A stretch of 64,000 bases of DNA, taken from assembly GCA_021772615.1 (NCBI GenBank), contig JAJFLQ010000104.1, forward strand, positions 62,001-126,000. Reading direction: 5' to 3'. Below are positions 14,922-27,371 of the stretch, piece after piece. The stretch is from Verrucomicrobiota bacterium. Lineage in GTDB: Bacteria; Verrucomicrobiota; Lentisphaeria; JABSQK01; JAJFLO01. The notes below the pieces were generated by a model. That model was not told the origin of the DNA and made no database searches. It saw only the letters and a program-made list of their open reading frames with translations. Made by a program: the position numbers and the translations under genes. The first letter of the stretch is position 1. The number at the start of each line of letters is the position of its first letter.

Positions 14922-16721
14922 TCAATCAAGATGCGTTTGATGAATGCGATACAAGCTCGCGTACGCCCCGCCGAGAGCAAGTAATTCTTCATGCGGCCCC
15001 TGCTCGACAACCCGCCCCTGATCGAGCATGATGATGCGGTCAGCCAGGCTTACCGTCGAGAATCGGTGCGAGATCAGAATCGTTGTCCGCCCTTCGGCGA
15101 GTTGCTTGAGCTTGGCGAAAAGATCATATTCCTTGCGGGAGTCAAGATTCGACGTCGGTTCATCAAATATGAGAATGGAAGACTTCTTTGCCAGTGCGCG
15201 AGCGATGGCGAGATTCTGCCATTGCCCACCGGAAAGGTTGCGATTGCCAAACATCCTGCCAATCTCAGTATCGAACCCATCTGCCATATCCGATATCATG
15301 TCATGAATTCTTACCCGGTGAGCAATTTTTTCTACTTCCTCGGGATTACCGATGAGACGTTGCCAGTCGCCGTAGGCAATATTGTCGTGAATGGTTGTCT
15401 GATAGCGAATGAAATTTTGGAATACGAAGGAAATTTGCGACGACAAGTGCCCTGCCTGCCATTTGCGGCTGTCTGTGCCATCGATCAGGATTGCGCCTTC
15501 GCTGGGGTAGTACAACCCGGCGATCAATTTTGCAATCGTGCTTTTTCCGGCGGCATTCTCGCCAACGAGAGCTACAATTTCTCCGGCGCCAATCTTAATG
15601 GAGACATTTTGAACGACGTGCCGCTTATTTCCCGGGTATGCGAACGATACGCCATCGAATTCAATCTCGCCAATTACCGGCTTACTGATGGATGCTGACC
15701 CGGCCGGTGAGTCCGGTGACAGATTCAGGAAGGCGCGAAATTCAGTGATGTGCAAGCTATCCTCATAAATGGCGTTAAATAACAGCACTGAATCATCCAG
15801 CAAACTGCGCAGCCCGGATGAGGCTCCGCCGTATATGACCACGTCGCCGACAGTCAGTGATCCATGAACCGCGCGGGAAATCGCCCGAACAAAGGTTGCG
15901 AAAAACGCGATATTCGCGAGCGTTAGGAAAGCGGATTTGCCGAAAAAATGGCGTCGGTAAATCGTTCGATCACGATCACGAAAGCCTTTGATCACGTCAT
16001 GATACCGGCGAATGAGATATGGCGCCAGTCCGAGCAGCTTTACTTCCGGCACTTTGTCATGCGCCGTTAGCAGTGACAGCGAATACCGTGTCCAACGTTG
16101 TTTTGTTACCCGATCGTGTTTTTCCAGGAAACGATCCCGCGATAACTTGCGTTGAAAAACGTAGTACGGAATGGTGAGAGGAATACACGCAAGAATGATC
16201 AGCGGCTCGATCACGATCAGCACGGCCAGCAATGAAAGTAACTGGAGGCTGCTGGTTATCGCAGCAATTACATTCATTACAAACCGTGAAAGATGTTGGG
16301 CCGTGTGGCTGTTCACCCTCGCGACGATGTCCTGAAATTTCGGGGTTTCGAAAAACGACAAATCGAGGCTTGCCGAATGCACCATGATTTCTTCGGTTAT
16401 CTTGAGATTTATCTGGTCAGTCAGACACCTGGAAAAATATCCAGAGGCTTCGACGCTGACGCTATGCAAGATAGAAAAGGCGAGGCTCAACGCCAACCAT
16501 GGATATATAGCATCGAGTTCCGGGGTCCCAGCTTCGATCGTCGCGATCACCGCATTGATCAAGTAACGCGTGACAATCGCCATACCCGCCGGGAAAATAC
16601 TTTTTATCAATGCCAGGGCGACGACTACAAGGACCAACTTGGGGGCAATCGCCCACACTCGACGGCAACACCAGTCAACAGCATCGATTTGCGTCTTTAT
16701 GTATAGCTTCAATTCGACCAT
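14922..16721 (-). CDS. ABC exporter, fused permease and ATPase (MsbA-like half-transporter)
   Basis: The 599-residue protein has an N-terminal six-helix exporter domain (residues about 20-320) and a nucleotide-binding domain with Walker A GENAAGKS near 384 (Ala where Gly is often found at the fourth position), signature NLSGGQ near 495, Walker B ILIFDEPTSNLD near 517 and the switch His in ISHRF near 553. Such proteins form homodimers that export lipids, glycolipids or peptides. Location next to glycosyl- and sulfotransferase genes suggests a lipid-linked or glycosylated substrate made by the island. A multidrug role cannot be excluded. Confidence 0.85.
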   Translation of the reverse strand: MVELKLYIKTQIDAVDWCCRRVWAIAPKLVLVVVALALIKSIFPAGMAIVTRYLINAVIATIEAGTPELDAIYPWLALSLAFSILHSVSVEASGYFSRCLTDQINLKITEEIMVHSASLDLSFFETPKFQDIVARVNSHTAQHLSRFVMNVIAAITSSLQLLSLLAVLIVIEPLIILACIPLTIPYYVFQRKLSRDRFLEKHDRVTKQRWTRYSLSLLTAHDKVPEVKLLGLAPYLIRRYHDVIKGFRDRDRTIYRRHFFGKSAFLTLANIAFFATFVRAISRAVHGSLTVGDVVIYGGASSGLRSLLDDSVLLFNAIYEDSLHITEFRAFLNLSPDSPAGSASISKPVIGEIEFDGVSFAYPGNKRHVVQNVSIKIGAGEIVALVGENAAGKSTIAKLIAGLYYPSEGAILIDGTDSRKWQAGHLSSQISFVFQNFIRYQTTIHDNIAYGDWQRLIGNPEEVEKIAHRVRIHDMISDMADGFDTEIGRMFGNRNLSGGQWQNLAIARALAKKSSILIFDEPTSNLDSRKEYDLFAKLKQLAEGRTTILISHRFSTVSLADRIIMLDQGRVVEQGPHEELLALGGAYASLYRIHQTHLD

Positions 16722-17113
16722 CTGTCATAGAGGTTCACGGTTGTTGGAATAGGTTCTACGTGTAATCCCGTGCAGGCAAACAACCCGGTGATGAAGGTCA
16801 GTCTGTTTGATATCGATTGCTTTGCGACTGGCATTTCCGAGTTCATTTACTAGTTTAAGTTGCTTAAAAATAATGTTTTACACATGTGGACTCACCGCGG
16901 ACCTGGCACGTATGTCGAACTGCGACCGAATCTATTGCGAAATCCAGCGAATCGGTCCGTTTGTGCGATATCGCAGTGATACCCCAAAAGACTGTCAGCC
17001 CCTACCGCCAGTGGTGGATTCCCCCAGGCTTGAGACTAGAAGTATGTTTTGAAAAGCCGGATGACGATCAGTATAAATAGGTCATTCACAAACAACAAGG
17101 CGAGAGTAAGCAA
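16722..17113. other. Intergenic region between divergent genes
   Basis: This 392-base AT-richer stretch separates the divergent ABC exporter and sulfotransferase-glycosyltransferase genes and should hold both promoters. I see no gene, repeat or clear operator in it; short open frames here have no protein features. Confidence 0.4.
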
Positions 17114-19258
17114 ATGATCTGGTTGGCGTCGTTTCCTCGATCGGGCAATACTTTTTTCCGGATTATGCTCCATGAGGTATATGGACTGTCATCCTCTGAG
17201 TACCACCTTGAAGCCCGGTATCCCCGCGATCCGGATTACCGGAACTACCCGATCGTCAAGACCCACTTGTTACCGTACCAACTCGAACCCGTCGATCCCG
17301 ATATTCCCGCGGTATATTTGATACGAGACGGTCGGGACGCCCTGGTTTCCATCGCTCGCCATCGGTCGGACATTATCGCCCCCGGTTCGGATTATGCAAC
17401 CAACTTACGGGAAGCGATAATCGCCGAGAATCGTACGTTCTTTGGCGGCTGGAGCGAGAATGTGAATCAATGGCGTCGACGCGCCACGATTATGATACGA
17501 TTCGAGGATTTGATTTCCGAGCCGATTGCCAGTATCGAATCGTTGCGTCGATTCATGGAATTGCCGCCGCCGAGGACGACGGAAATGCCCACAATCGACC
17601 AATTGCGCCGCCGAAAATTGCCATTCGCGCCACCCTATCACGAGACGCTTTCCCCAGAGGAATTAGCGCAGTGGCAACGAAAATTTTTTCGGCGGGGTAA
17701 AGTTGGGTCGTGGAAAGATGAAATGCCGGAGAGCTTGCAAGACCTGTTTTGGAAATTGCATGGCCACACAATGATTGCACTTGGCTATGGAGAGGAGAGC
17801 CGGCAGGCGAGTAAACATATACAAAGCAGTCATCGCCATAGGGTAAGCCGGCATGATTGTGAAATTGACAAGACCATTGATGTCATCAATTCACGGGTAC
17901 GAGATCGAGAGCCGGCGGTATCGAGAAAGAAAATCCTGATTGAAGGCTCAGAAATTATGATGGCGGCAAGGGACGGTTGTCAGCGATACGTTCTGGAATT
18001 GTTGCGTGCTCTGGCACCTATTGCAAAGGCGAGATCCAATGAATGGAACATCAACGTACACGTGGGCAGGGGCAAGATCTACGATTTGCTTGACATCGCT
18101 GGCTACCTGATGCCGGAGCCGCGTTGCGATGAGGATGAAGGGCAAGCCCGCAAATTGGGCATGGAATTCCGGATATTGAGTGCCAAGCTGCGATTCGACT
18201 CCTTTCTCTACAACTGGTCGCGGACAAATCTTCCTGAATTTCTTTTTAATCTGATTATGGCAAAACGACAAGTACTTGGCGCGATATGGCATTGCGTCAC
18301 GTATCTTGGCCGTAAGCAATCTCAAAGCGACACGAACTCATTCGACCTTGTTCATCTTACAATTCCACAATTCTATACCGCATTGCCGGGTTGCATCACC
18401 CGTCTGGTGACCACAATCCACGATTTATCGCATCTCAGCCATCCACAGTTCCATGTTCGAAACAACATCGATGCCGCGGAGAAAGGTATGCGGTTTTCAA
18501 TCACGCAAAACGCCGGTTACATCGCGGTTTCCGAAGCCACGAGAAAGGACGTTTTCAAGCATTTCCCGGAAGTCGATCTAAGTCTGACATTTGCCGTGCA
18601 CGAAGCAACGAACCCACACGTTTTTTATCCCGTAACCGATAACAAAGAGCGACTGCGGGTCCGGCGAAAATACCGTATCACCGAAAACACACCGTACATT
18701 CTGTCTCTTTGTACATTGGAACCGCGAAAGAACCTCGATTCGGTGATTCGCGCCTATGCACAACTTATTGAGGTGTGTCCCGAGACGGATGTGATATTGG
18801 TAATTTCCGGGCAGAGGGGGTGGAAGTTTGATGACATTATCAGCGAAGCGGCGGACCTCCGCGATCGTCTGATTTTCACCGGATTTATCGACGACGGCGA
18901 CCTCGCGTCGATCTACTCAGACGCCCTGGTTTTCACCTATGTTTCACATTTCGAAGGATTCGGGTTGCCACCGCTTGAGGCCATGTCCTGCGGTACGCCG
19001 GTTATCTTCGGTGATAACAGTTCCATGCCTGAGGTCGTCGGATGCGGTGGGCTTCCTGCCGATTCAAATAGCGTAGAGAGTATTACGAATCAATTTCGAC
19101 GAATCATCGAGCAACCGGCGCTTCGAGAAAAATTGGCAGAACGCGCTCTCCACGAATCAAAACGCTTTTCCTGGGAGAAGACGGCCCTGGAAACGCTTAA
19201 CGTCTACACAAAGATGATCGAAACCGTCGATTCGAATGCATTCCAGATCGAGGTATAG
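17114..19258 (+). CDS. Sulfotransferase-glycosyltransferase fusion protein
   Basis: A 714-residue two-domain protein. Residues 1-230 are a PAPS-dependent sulfotransferase: 5'-phosphosulfate loop FPRSGNTFFR, 3'-phosphate site LIRDGRDALVS, and a C-terminal RRGKVGSWKDEMP. After a linker (about 230-275) residues 275-705 are a GT4 glycosyltransferase with TIHDLSHLSHP, SEATRKDV, LSLCTLEPRKN and the EX7E motif in HFEGFGLPPLEAMSCG. It would couple glycan extension and sulfation in one enzyme. The sulfotransferase half is closely related to the stand-alone protein at 19304-19960, so the fusion followed a duplication. No internal stop or frame break is visible. Confidence 0.8.
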   Translation: MIWLASFPRSGNTFFRIMLHEVYGLSSSEYHLEARYPRDPDYRNYPIVKTHLLPYQLEPVDPDIPAVYLIRDGRDALVSIARHRSDIIAPGSDYATNLREAIIAENRTFFGGWSENVNQWRRRATIMIRFEDLISEPIASIESLRRFMELPPPRTTEMPTIDQLRRRKLPFAPPYHETLSPEELAQWQRKFFRRGKVGSWKDEMPESLQDLFWKLHGHTMIALGYGEESRQASKHIQSSHRHRVSRHDCEIDKTIDVINSRVRDREPAVSRKKILIEGSEIMMAARDGCQRYVLELLRALAPIAKARSNEWNINVHVGRGKIYDLLDIAGYLMPEPRCDEDEGQARKLGMEFRILSAKLRFDSFLYNWSRTNLPEFLFNLIMAKRQVLGAIWHCVTYLGRKQSQSDTNSFDLVHLTIPQFYTALPGCITRLVTTIHDLSHLSHPQFHVRNNIDAAEKGMRFSITQNAGYIAVSEATRKDVFKHFPEVDLSLTFAVHEATNPHVFYPVTDNKERLRVRRKYRITENTPYILSLCTLEPRKNLDSVIRAYAQLIEVCPETDVILVISGQRGWKFDDIISEAADLRDRLIFTGFIDDGDLASIYSDALVFTYVSHFEGFGLPPLEAMSCGTPVIFGDNSSMPEVVGCGGLPADSNSVESITNQFRRIIEQPALREKLAERALHESKRFSWEKTALETLNVYTKMIETVDSNAFQIEV

Positions 19259-19263
19259 AGATG

Positions 19264-19295
19264 GCTCAGAATGAATTTTGGCACGAATTCTGAGC
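19264..19295. terminator. Inverted repeat between convergent genes
   Basis: GCTCAGAAT (19264-19272) and ATTCTGAGC (19287-19295) pair perfectly around a 14-base loop, between the stop at 19258 and the convergent stop at 19304. No T-run follows, so terminator activity is likely but weak. Confidence 0.45.
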
Positions 19296-19303
19296 GACCC
19301 GTA

Positions 19304-19960
19304 TCATGCATACCCTGCCTGGGCCATCATATGGCCGTGGTATTCCCAAAATAACTCGTGCAGATCACTGGGCATTTCATCCTTCCAGGCACCGACAATG
19401 CCGCGTCGAAAAAAAAGCTGACTCTTCCCTGGATCGTCGACGAAACTGCCGTATTTTTGCTGTCCATTTCGCATCTCGATAAAATTAGGAATGTCTTGAA
19501 CATTCGGGGCAGGCAAAGAAACAACCGATTGTAATTTAGTCAATTCGTTCAATGGATTACTGATGAGATTCTCAAATCGAATCACAATATCAGCTCGATT
19601 ACACCATTCTTTCACATTCTTAGACCATCCTCCAAAATGACTTGCTCCTCTTGCCAGTATGGCAGCGGTGAGATTTTCACGGTAGTCAGACCCAGGTGCA
19701 ACGATGTCAGACCTATGGCGTGCCGTGGAAACAAGCGCGTCGCGCCCGTCGCGAATCAAGTATATCACTTTATGAGGATCATAAGGGGCCAACGTCGAAG
19801 GCAATTCGTGTGTTTTAACAACGGGATAAATTCCGCCGCCGGTTCGCGATTCCAGGGGGACCTCGGCACTATGCGGCATGGACTCCAAACCATAGACATG
19901 ATACAGTATATTCCTCATAAACGTGTTTCCGGATCGAGGAAATGATGCCAGCCAAATCAT
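19304..19960 (-). CDS. Sulfotransferase, paralogue of the fusion protein's N-terminal domain
   Basis: The 218-residue protein shares with the fusion the start MIWLASFPRSGNTF, the YLIRDGRDALVSTARHRSD segment and the RRGIVGAWKDEMP tail. These are the PAPS-binding 5' and 3' motifs of cytosolic-type sulfotransferases. The acceptor is unknown; small molecules, lipids or sugars are possible. Its start overlaps the stop of the preceding sulfotransferase gene by four bases, so three sulfotransferases are translated from one minus-strand operon (21311-19304). Confidence 0.8.
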   Translation of the reverse strand: MIWLASFPRSGNTFMRNILYHVYGLESMPHSAEVPLESRTGGGIYPVVKTHELPSTLAPYDPHKVIYLIRDGRDALVSTARHRSDIVAPGSDYRENLTAAILARGASHFGGWSKNVKEWCNRADIVIRFENLISNPLNELTKLQSVVSLPAPNVQDIPNFIEMRNGQQKYGSFVDDPGKSQLFFRRGIVGAWKDEMPSDLHELFWEYHGHMMAQAGYA

Positions 19961-20601
19961 AAATCTATTTTCGTCCTTTTATGCTCTGAAATCCGCTTGA
20001 ACATTTCCATATCCAACCGATTCAACATATTAATTTCGAAAATGATGTCATCGTCAATTTCGTCCGATTCGATTGCAACGGCGTTTAGGTGCGGTATGTC
20101 GATACGTGGCCAATCCAACAAGCGAGAAAGCCGGTTTATGTCATCGCTAAACGATTCCAGAAAACCACAAAAAAAAAAGTCTTCCATTCGAAGTCCTTCG
20201 AGAACTCGGGTCATTCTGTTGCGACATTCTTCGCGTCGCGCGTAGCTAATGAGCGAGACGTTATCACAACGAGGCAAGCCGTTTGAATTACTGGCTGAAT
20301 TGCGTTTCACGAAATGCCGGTAATTTGAAACCACTCTTGCTACTGGATGCCGAAACCAACAGACTAAGCGGCAATGATATTTTTGGTGTACTTGTTGCAA
20401 CTCTTTGTAGTAGAAGTGCCCATGCAATACGTCGATGTTGTCAGGCAATGAACATCGAAAGTCCTGCCCGTCCTTTATCGCCTCGAAATAGTCTATCCTG
20501 CGGTACGAAATCGACAAGCGCGCACCGTATACTTGTTGGAGTATACGATAAAACGATGTCCCCCCGGTCCTGGGAATATGGATGGAAATCAATTGGATCA
20601 C
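19957..20601 (-). CDS. Sulfotransferase family 2 protein
   Basis: The 214-residue protein belongs to the carbohydrate-sulfotransferase-like family: 5'-PAPS loop SIHIPRTGGTSF at residues 6-17, HGHFYYKEL, and 3'-phosphate motif CWFRHPVARVVSNYRHF near 82-98. The bacterial members sulfate exopolysaccharide or lipid-linked sugars. It is flanked on both sides by four-base overlaps with other sulfotransferase genes. It differs from the 19304 protein, so the operon holds two sulfotransferase families. Base composition is AT-richer than in the polyketide genes. Confidence 0.75.
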   Translation of the reverse strand: MIQLISIHIPRTGGTSFYRILQQVYGARLSISYRRIDYFEAIKDGQDFRCSLPDNIDVLHGHFYYKELQQVHQKYHCRLVCWFRHPVARVVSNYRHFVKRNSASNSNGLPRCDNVSLISYARREECRNRMTRVLEGLRMEDFFFCGFLESFSDDINRLSRLLDWPRIDIPHLNAVAIESDEIDDDIIFEINMLNRLDMEMFKRISEHKRTKIDL

Positions 20602-21311
20602 TTGGCACTTTTCCTTCGCCTGTGGCGTAGGACGCAGGCCGATTGGTATAACTTTTCGTCCAATTGATTAAGCGCTCTGATCTCCGCTTTGCTCACCTCA
20701 TCAACACCTTCGCTGGTTGTACCTGTAATATTGTGGCGGTGCTCCGCGAAGTCTTTCCAACCGAGAAGTCGTGCCAAGTCCCTCAGGTCTTCGCTATAAT
20801 GGTCGGTGATGCCAATGAAAAATAACGCATCGGGTTCGATGCCGTCGAGGAACTTACTCATCCGATTTCGATTGATCTCGTCGCGCGCATACTCGAGAAG
20901 CGTTCGTCGCATTTTCGCTAATATATTCAGCCCCTTTTCTTCCTCGTTCAATTCTTCCGCCAAGCGTTTCGATAAATAGTTATAATTTGAGATCACTCGC
21001 TCGACCGGATCTCTGAGCCACGTGACTATGGGTATTCTACGATCCATTTGGAATTTTTCCTGGAAGAGGGAATAATACATATGACCGTGGACGACCTTAA
21101 CCTTCTTCGGCAAGACGTTTTCGTCGAATGGTTGTTGGTCCAGATGCAATTTGTTGTCTGCGATGTCCAGTCGTCGAACATGCTCAGCGCCATATACATC
21201 CCGTAACGTGTCGCGAAATGACGTGCCGGCTGTCTTGGGAACGTGAATAGAAATAAGCTCGATGTGATTGTGAACGCGACTGTCCATCATGTTTCTTATG
21301 AATCGTAGCAT
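20598..21311 (-). CDS. Sulfotransferase family 2 protein
   Basis: A 237-residue relative of the previous gene: SIHVPKTAGTSFRDTLRDVY for the 5'-phosphosulfate loop, HGHMYYSLF, and TWLRDPVERVISNYNYL for the 3'-phosphate site. It is first in the three-gene sulfotransferase operon. The start at 21311 is 28 bases from the divergent methyltransferase start, so both promoters share a very short region or overlap the coding sequences. Later Met codons at residues 8 and 9 are possible starts. Acceptor unknown. Confidence 0.75.
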   Translation of the reverse strand: MLRFIRNMMDSRVHNHIELISIHVPKTAGTSFRDTLRDVYGAEHVRRLDIADNKLHLDQQPFDENVLPKKVKVVHGHMYYSLFQEKFQMDRRIPIVTWLRDPVERVISNYNYLSKRLAEELNEEEKGLNILAKMRRTLLEYARDEINRNRMSKFLDGIEPDALFFIGITDHYSEDLRDLARLLGWKDFAEHRHNITGTTSEGVDEVSKAEIRALNQLDEKLYQSACVLRHRRRKSAK

Positions 21312-21339
21312 GGTGCGTATGCCGCCAATGGGTGTTTAA

Positions 21340-22083
21340 ATGAAACTATCCGAGCTGCAAAAGCATTGGGACCAATTCGGCAGGCAGGACCCATATTGGG
21401 CGATTTTAACCCACCCGGATAAGAAAAACAACAAATGGAATGAATCGGATTTTTTTCAAACAGGACGACGAGCAGTTGATCGGTACGTAAAAATAATCCA
21501 CCGAGTAGATCCGAAATTTCACTTCGGCGCCGCGCTGGACTTCGGCTGTGGCGTCGGCCGCCTGACCCAGGGACTCGCACAACATTTCGAGCATGCGGTC
21601 GGCGTTGACATCGCAGAGTCAATGATCGCACAGGCAACGAAAAGAGCTCACGATCTCGATAATTGTACCTTTCTGCAAAACAATCAAAATGAACTGGCGT
21701 TAGACGGGGCAACGTTTGACTTCGTTCTGTCAGACATAACCCTTCAACATATGAAGCCGCAGTACGCTACGCGGTATATCGTCGAGTTTTTTCGGGTTGT
21801 GAAACCTGGAGGAATCATCATATTTCAATTGCCATCAAACCCGGATGTTGAAACGCGTCCTAAACGGCATGCTGCGCGTGTGTGGACGAAAGTGGCGGCG
21901 AAACTGGGTCGGTCGGAAAAGTCGGTTGCCGAACCTATCATGGAGATGTATTGGATCGACGTGGCAGACGTTGTGGCGCTCTTGCGAAAATGCGGCGGAG
22001 TGATACAGCGGATCAAACGGAATCAGGCCGCGGGGCCAACTTGGATCAGCTACACTTACATTGTTTCTAAGCCGCTGGAGTAG
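21340..22083 (+). CDS. SAM-dependent class I methyltransferase
   Basis: A 247-residue Methyltransf_11/25-like enzyme. Motif I is LDFGCGVGRLTQGLA (near residues 66-80), followed by VGVDIAESMIAQA (acidic motif) and VKPGGIIIFQLP. It transfers a methyl group from SAM to an unknown acceptor. It stands alone on the plus strand between minus-strand genes, and its neighbours suggest a role in decorating the glycan or lipid made by the island. It converges on the SGNH-hydrolase gene with 46 bases between stops and no obvious terminator. Confidence 0.75.
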   Translation: MKLSELQKHWDQFGRQDPYWAILTHPDKKNNKWNESDFFQTGRRAVDRYVKIIHRVDPKFHFGAALDFGCGVGRLTQGLAQHFEHAVGVDIAESMIAQATKRAHDLDNCTFLQNNQNELALDGATFDFVLSDITLQHMKPQYATRYIVEFFRVVKPGGIIIFQLPSNPDVETRPKRHAARVWTKVAAKLGRSEKSVAEPIMEMYWIDVADVVALLRKCGGVIQRIKRNQAAGPTWISYTYIVSKPLE

Positions 22084-22129
22084 GCGCGACTACATCGTCT
22101 TTGTGGTTCAACAGTGTCGGCGATTTTAT

Positions 22130-23293
22130 CTAAAAAGCGATTAATTTATTTTCAATAAGATAATTCCCAAAAAGTTCGGCTTTCAATTGAGAACCCTTTT
22201 CGGTTACATGTCGTCCGTCGACATAGTAATCCCGATGTGTCGGAAACGCGCTTGCGAAGTCAAAAAATTGAACGCCTGTTTCTCGGGCTAAATCCGATAG
22301 TATGCGATTATGCTCGGCAAGCGTTGCCATATACTCTTGACTAGATACTCTCGGCTGGTCAATGAATAAAGACGAATATGCGAATGAACTTAGTAACACG
22401 TGAGTGTCGTGCGTTTTCGCAATGGAGATAATATTTCGTATATTTCTTTCGAAATATACTGGTTTATTTGTGTTTAACATGTCTTGTGCACTTATGTCTT
22501 TAAAAAATCCGGTTGGGTAAACACCTTGAGCTTTCTGAGTTCTAAAAAGAGAGCCGTAATAGGTTTCTGATGACCTGCCAACTGTTCTTTCAATATCAGC
22601 GTGTGATTCCGTTGCGCCGACGTTTATCATTATTGTTCGCAACACTGTGCTATACTCAATAATTCTCGGCATAAAAACGCCAATATTGTTGGGTGTCCTT
22701 CTTCCTGAGTTATCACCACGATATGCACTTGGCGGCCAAACAAATCGTGGGTGAATATCGTTAATTCCATGATATATAATTATCATATCGGGTTGGAGAT
22801 CTAAAACTCTCAACTCAAAGTTAATTAGAGACTCCCAGCTGCTCCAACCTCCCGCACCCGAATTTATGCATTCAACATATTCAAAGCCTCGTCCCTTTAG
22901 GTATTTTTCAAGCAGATATGGATATGACATTTGGTAGTCGTCGACTCTTGTCGTGTAAGTAGTAGATCCACCCAGGCAAACGATTCGAAACCGTCCCTTT
23001 TTTTTGGGCATATCAATCTCGTCGCCACGATAACCTAACGAATTGTGTTTGTTCTTCCCTTGGCTATAGTTGGGAGCTGGATAATAACCAATGTATCTGT
23101 GTGGTATGTGTTTTTGTTTGTGCGACAATTGTCTGTCTTGAATCTGGCGAATCGAAGCATACCGTACAAATTTCGTTTGATCCGCAATGTACAGCAGATA
23201 AGTGTTTGCAAGTGTTTCAGCAATAGCGAAGGCCATTATTGTCGATACGACAATAATGAATGTTTTTGCAAGAGTATTGCGAATGGTGGCCAT
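22130..23293 (-). CDS. Membrane-anchored SGNH/GDSL hydrolase
   Basis: A 387-residue protein with an N-terminal membrane segment (FIIVVSTIMAFAIAETLA) and an SGNH domain: block I LGGSTTY (nucleophile Ser), INSGAGGWSSW, block III YHGINDIHP, and C-terminal DGRHVTEKG with the catalytic Asp-His pair. Such proteins remove or transfer acyl groups on glycans at the outer side of the inner membrane. Base composition is markedly AT-rich (17 G+C of 60 in 22441-22500), unlike the flanking genes, which suggests recent transfer. Function fits acyl editing of the island's product. Confidence 0.75.
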   Translation of the reverse strand: MATIRNTLAKTFIIVVSTIMAFAIAETLANTYLLYIADQTKFVRYASIRQIQDRQLSHKQKHIPHRYIGYYPAPNYSQGKNKHNSLGYRGDEIDMPKKKGRFRIVCLGGSTTYTTRVDDYQMSYPYLLEKYLKGRGFEYVECINSGAGGWSSWESLINFELRVLDLQPDMIIIYHGINDIHPRFVWPPSAYRGDNSGRRTPNNIGVFMPRIIEYSTVLRTIMINVGATESHADIERTVGRSSETYYGSLFRTQKAQGVYPTGFFKDISAQDMLNTNKPVYFERNIRNIISIAKTHDTHVLLSSFAYSSLFIDQPRVSSQEYMATLAEHNRILSDLARETGVQFFDFASAFPTHRDYYVDGRHVTEKGSQLKAELFGNYLIENKLIAF

Positions 23294-23642
23294 TGGTCTA
23301 GTTCAGTGTTTGGGGTGAAAATCCAGTAAATTTGAACGCCCATTTTGTGGTCGCCACAGCCCGGAAGATACAGGGCGTTCAGATGAACAACAATTCGGAA
23401 CTCCGGTAGTCCCATTCCCGCGAACGCCATAGAACGCTACTCAAGTCTGGCTGGCGCGTTACAGTTCCGTTCGCGAAAAGTGTTCCGTCTGCGATGACGC
23501 GGATCACCACGAATACTGCTGCTTATTGTCGGCATGACGTCGCGCAAGAATCAATCCATTGTTACCGAAATACACCGTCATTTCTATGGCCAATCAACGT
23601 TGCCTGCATACGTAACATCGCGTCCGTTATCATTTCGATTCA
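23294..23642. other. Intergenic region with an inverted repeat
   Basis: No gene is seen in these 349 bases. An inverted repeat TGAACGCCC (23333-23341) / GGGCGTTCA (23373-23381) encloses a smaller TGTGG-TCG-CCACA hairpin, giving a possible two-stem RNA or terminator. The region lies upstream of the SGNH gene (minus) and downstream of the glucosidase gene. Confidence 0.35.
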
Positions 23643-26324
<2,682 letters not shown>

Positions 26325-26326
26325 CG

Positions 26327-27331
26327 TTAATGCTCCGCTTGACTCGGCGCGGATACCCGGCGATTGACATATTCGGCCGTGCCGAGCAGGGCCGTCTTGT
26401 TGTTGAGAATCACCTTGACCGGCATGGACGTCATTAGTTTTCGCATTCTACCTTTGTTCAGGAAGCCGGCCATAAAGTGCGGCTCTTTGATTTTGTCGAT
26501 AATCTTCGGCGCGATTCCACCGCCGATATAGACGCCGCCGGTGGCCATGACTTTTAATGCCAAATTTCCTGCTTCCGCTCCATAAAGCAGCGCAAAAACA
26601 TTCAGAGCCTCATTCGCAATGGCACTGTCACGGGACATTCCGGCGCGGGAAATTACCGCTGCCGGATCGCCATCCGTCATTTGCCTCTTCATGTCAGCTG
26701 ACGGGGACGCTGCTCGGTATTTACAAAGAAACGCGTGAATATTCACCAGCCCCGGGCCGGAGAGAACGCGCTCCCAACTAACATGTTCATAATGTTGATT
26801 CAAGTGATCCAGGAGCCTGGTTTGCAGGGCGTTCCCAGGTGCGAAATCGCAATGTCCCCCTTCCGATGCAAACGGATGATGCCGTTGCCCATCCCAGTAC
26901 AACGCCGCTTCTCCGAGTCCGGTACCTGCAGAGATAATCGCCTTATTCCCGTAGGCCTCCGGAGCGCCTTCGTTCAGGACAACAAAATCATCCTCTTTCA
27001 GTGCCGATATCCCATAAGCATTGGCTTCCAGGTCGTTGAGCAGATGGATATGCTCAATCTGTGTTTGCGCGGCCACGCTGGATGCGTCGACAATCCAGGG
27101 CAGGTTTGTGGCCTCGCAACGCCCATTTTTCACGGGGCCGGCGATACCAAAGCAGGCGTGCCCGCATGCATGCCGTTTGCCGTCCAGAAACTGTTTTACG
27201 ACCGATTCGAGCGTCGGCGACGCACTACTCTTGTAAACGTTTTCCTCGACAACTTCAAAGCCGTGGCCGGTCGATCGGAATACGGCCAAGCGCGTATGTG
27301 TTCCTCCAATATCGCCACATAATATGTTCAT
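26327..27331 (-). CDS. glk: Glucokinase
   Basis: A 334-residue ROK-independent (E. coli Glk-type) glucokinase: ATP-binding [13 protein letters not shown] at residues 6-18, [10 protein letters not shown] with the catalytic Asp, SAGTGLGEA, and [10 protein letters not shown] with a glucose-binding Glu. It phosphorylates glucose to glucose-6-phosphate. AAGGA lies seven bases before the ATG. It sits between PKS1 (stop 40 bases upstream) and the GH63-like glucosidase, with which it forms an operon. Glucose-6-phosphate is also a substrate of the OtsAB protein encoded at 44.8 kb. Confidence 0.9.
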   Translation of the reverse strand: MNILCGDIGGTHTRLAVFRSTGHGFEVVEENVYKSSASPTLESVVKQFLDGKRHACGHACFGIAGPVKNGRCEATNLPWIVDASSVAAQTQIEHIHLLNDLEANAYGISALKEDDFVVLNEGAPEAYGNKAIISAGTGLGEAALYWDGQRHHPFASEGGHCDFAPGNALQTRLLDHLNQHYEHVSWERVLSGPGLVNIHAFLCKYRAASPSADMKRQMTDGDPAAVISRAGMSRDSAIANEALNVFALLYGAEAGNLALKVMATGGVYIGGGIAPKIIDKIKEPHFMAGFLNKGRMRKLMTSMPVKVILNNKTALLGTAEYVNRRVSAPSQAEH

Positions 27332-27371
27332 TTCTTTATCCTTATCTGCCTGCTTTGTTGCGAAATCTACA

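Noticed and set aside
16807..17052. 81-codon frame upstream of the fusion gene
   Set aside because: No ribosome-binding site or motif, and it sits in the expected divergent promoter region.
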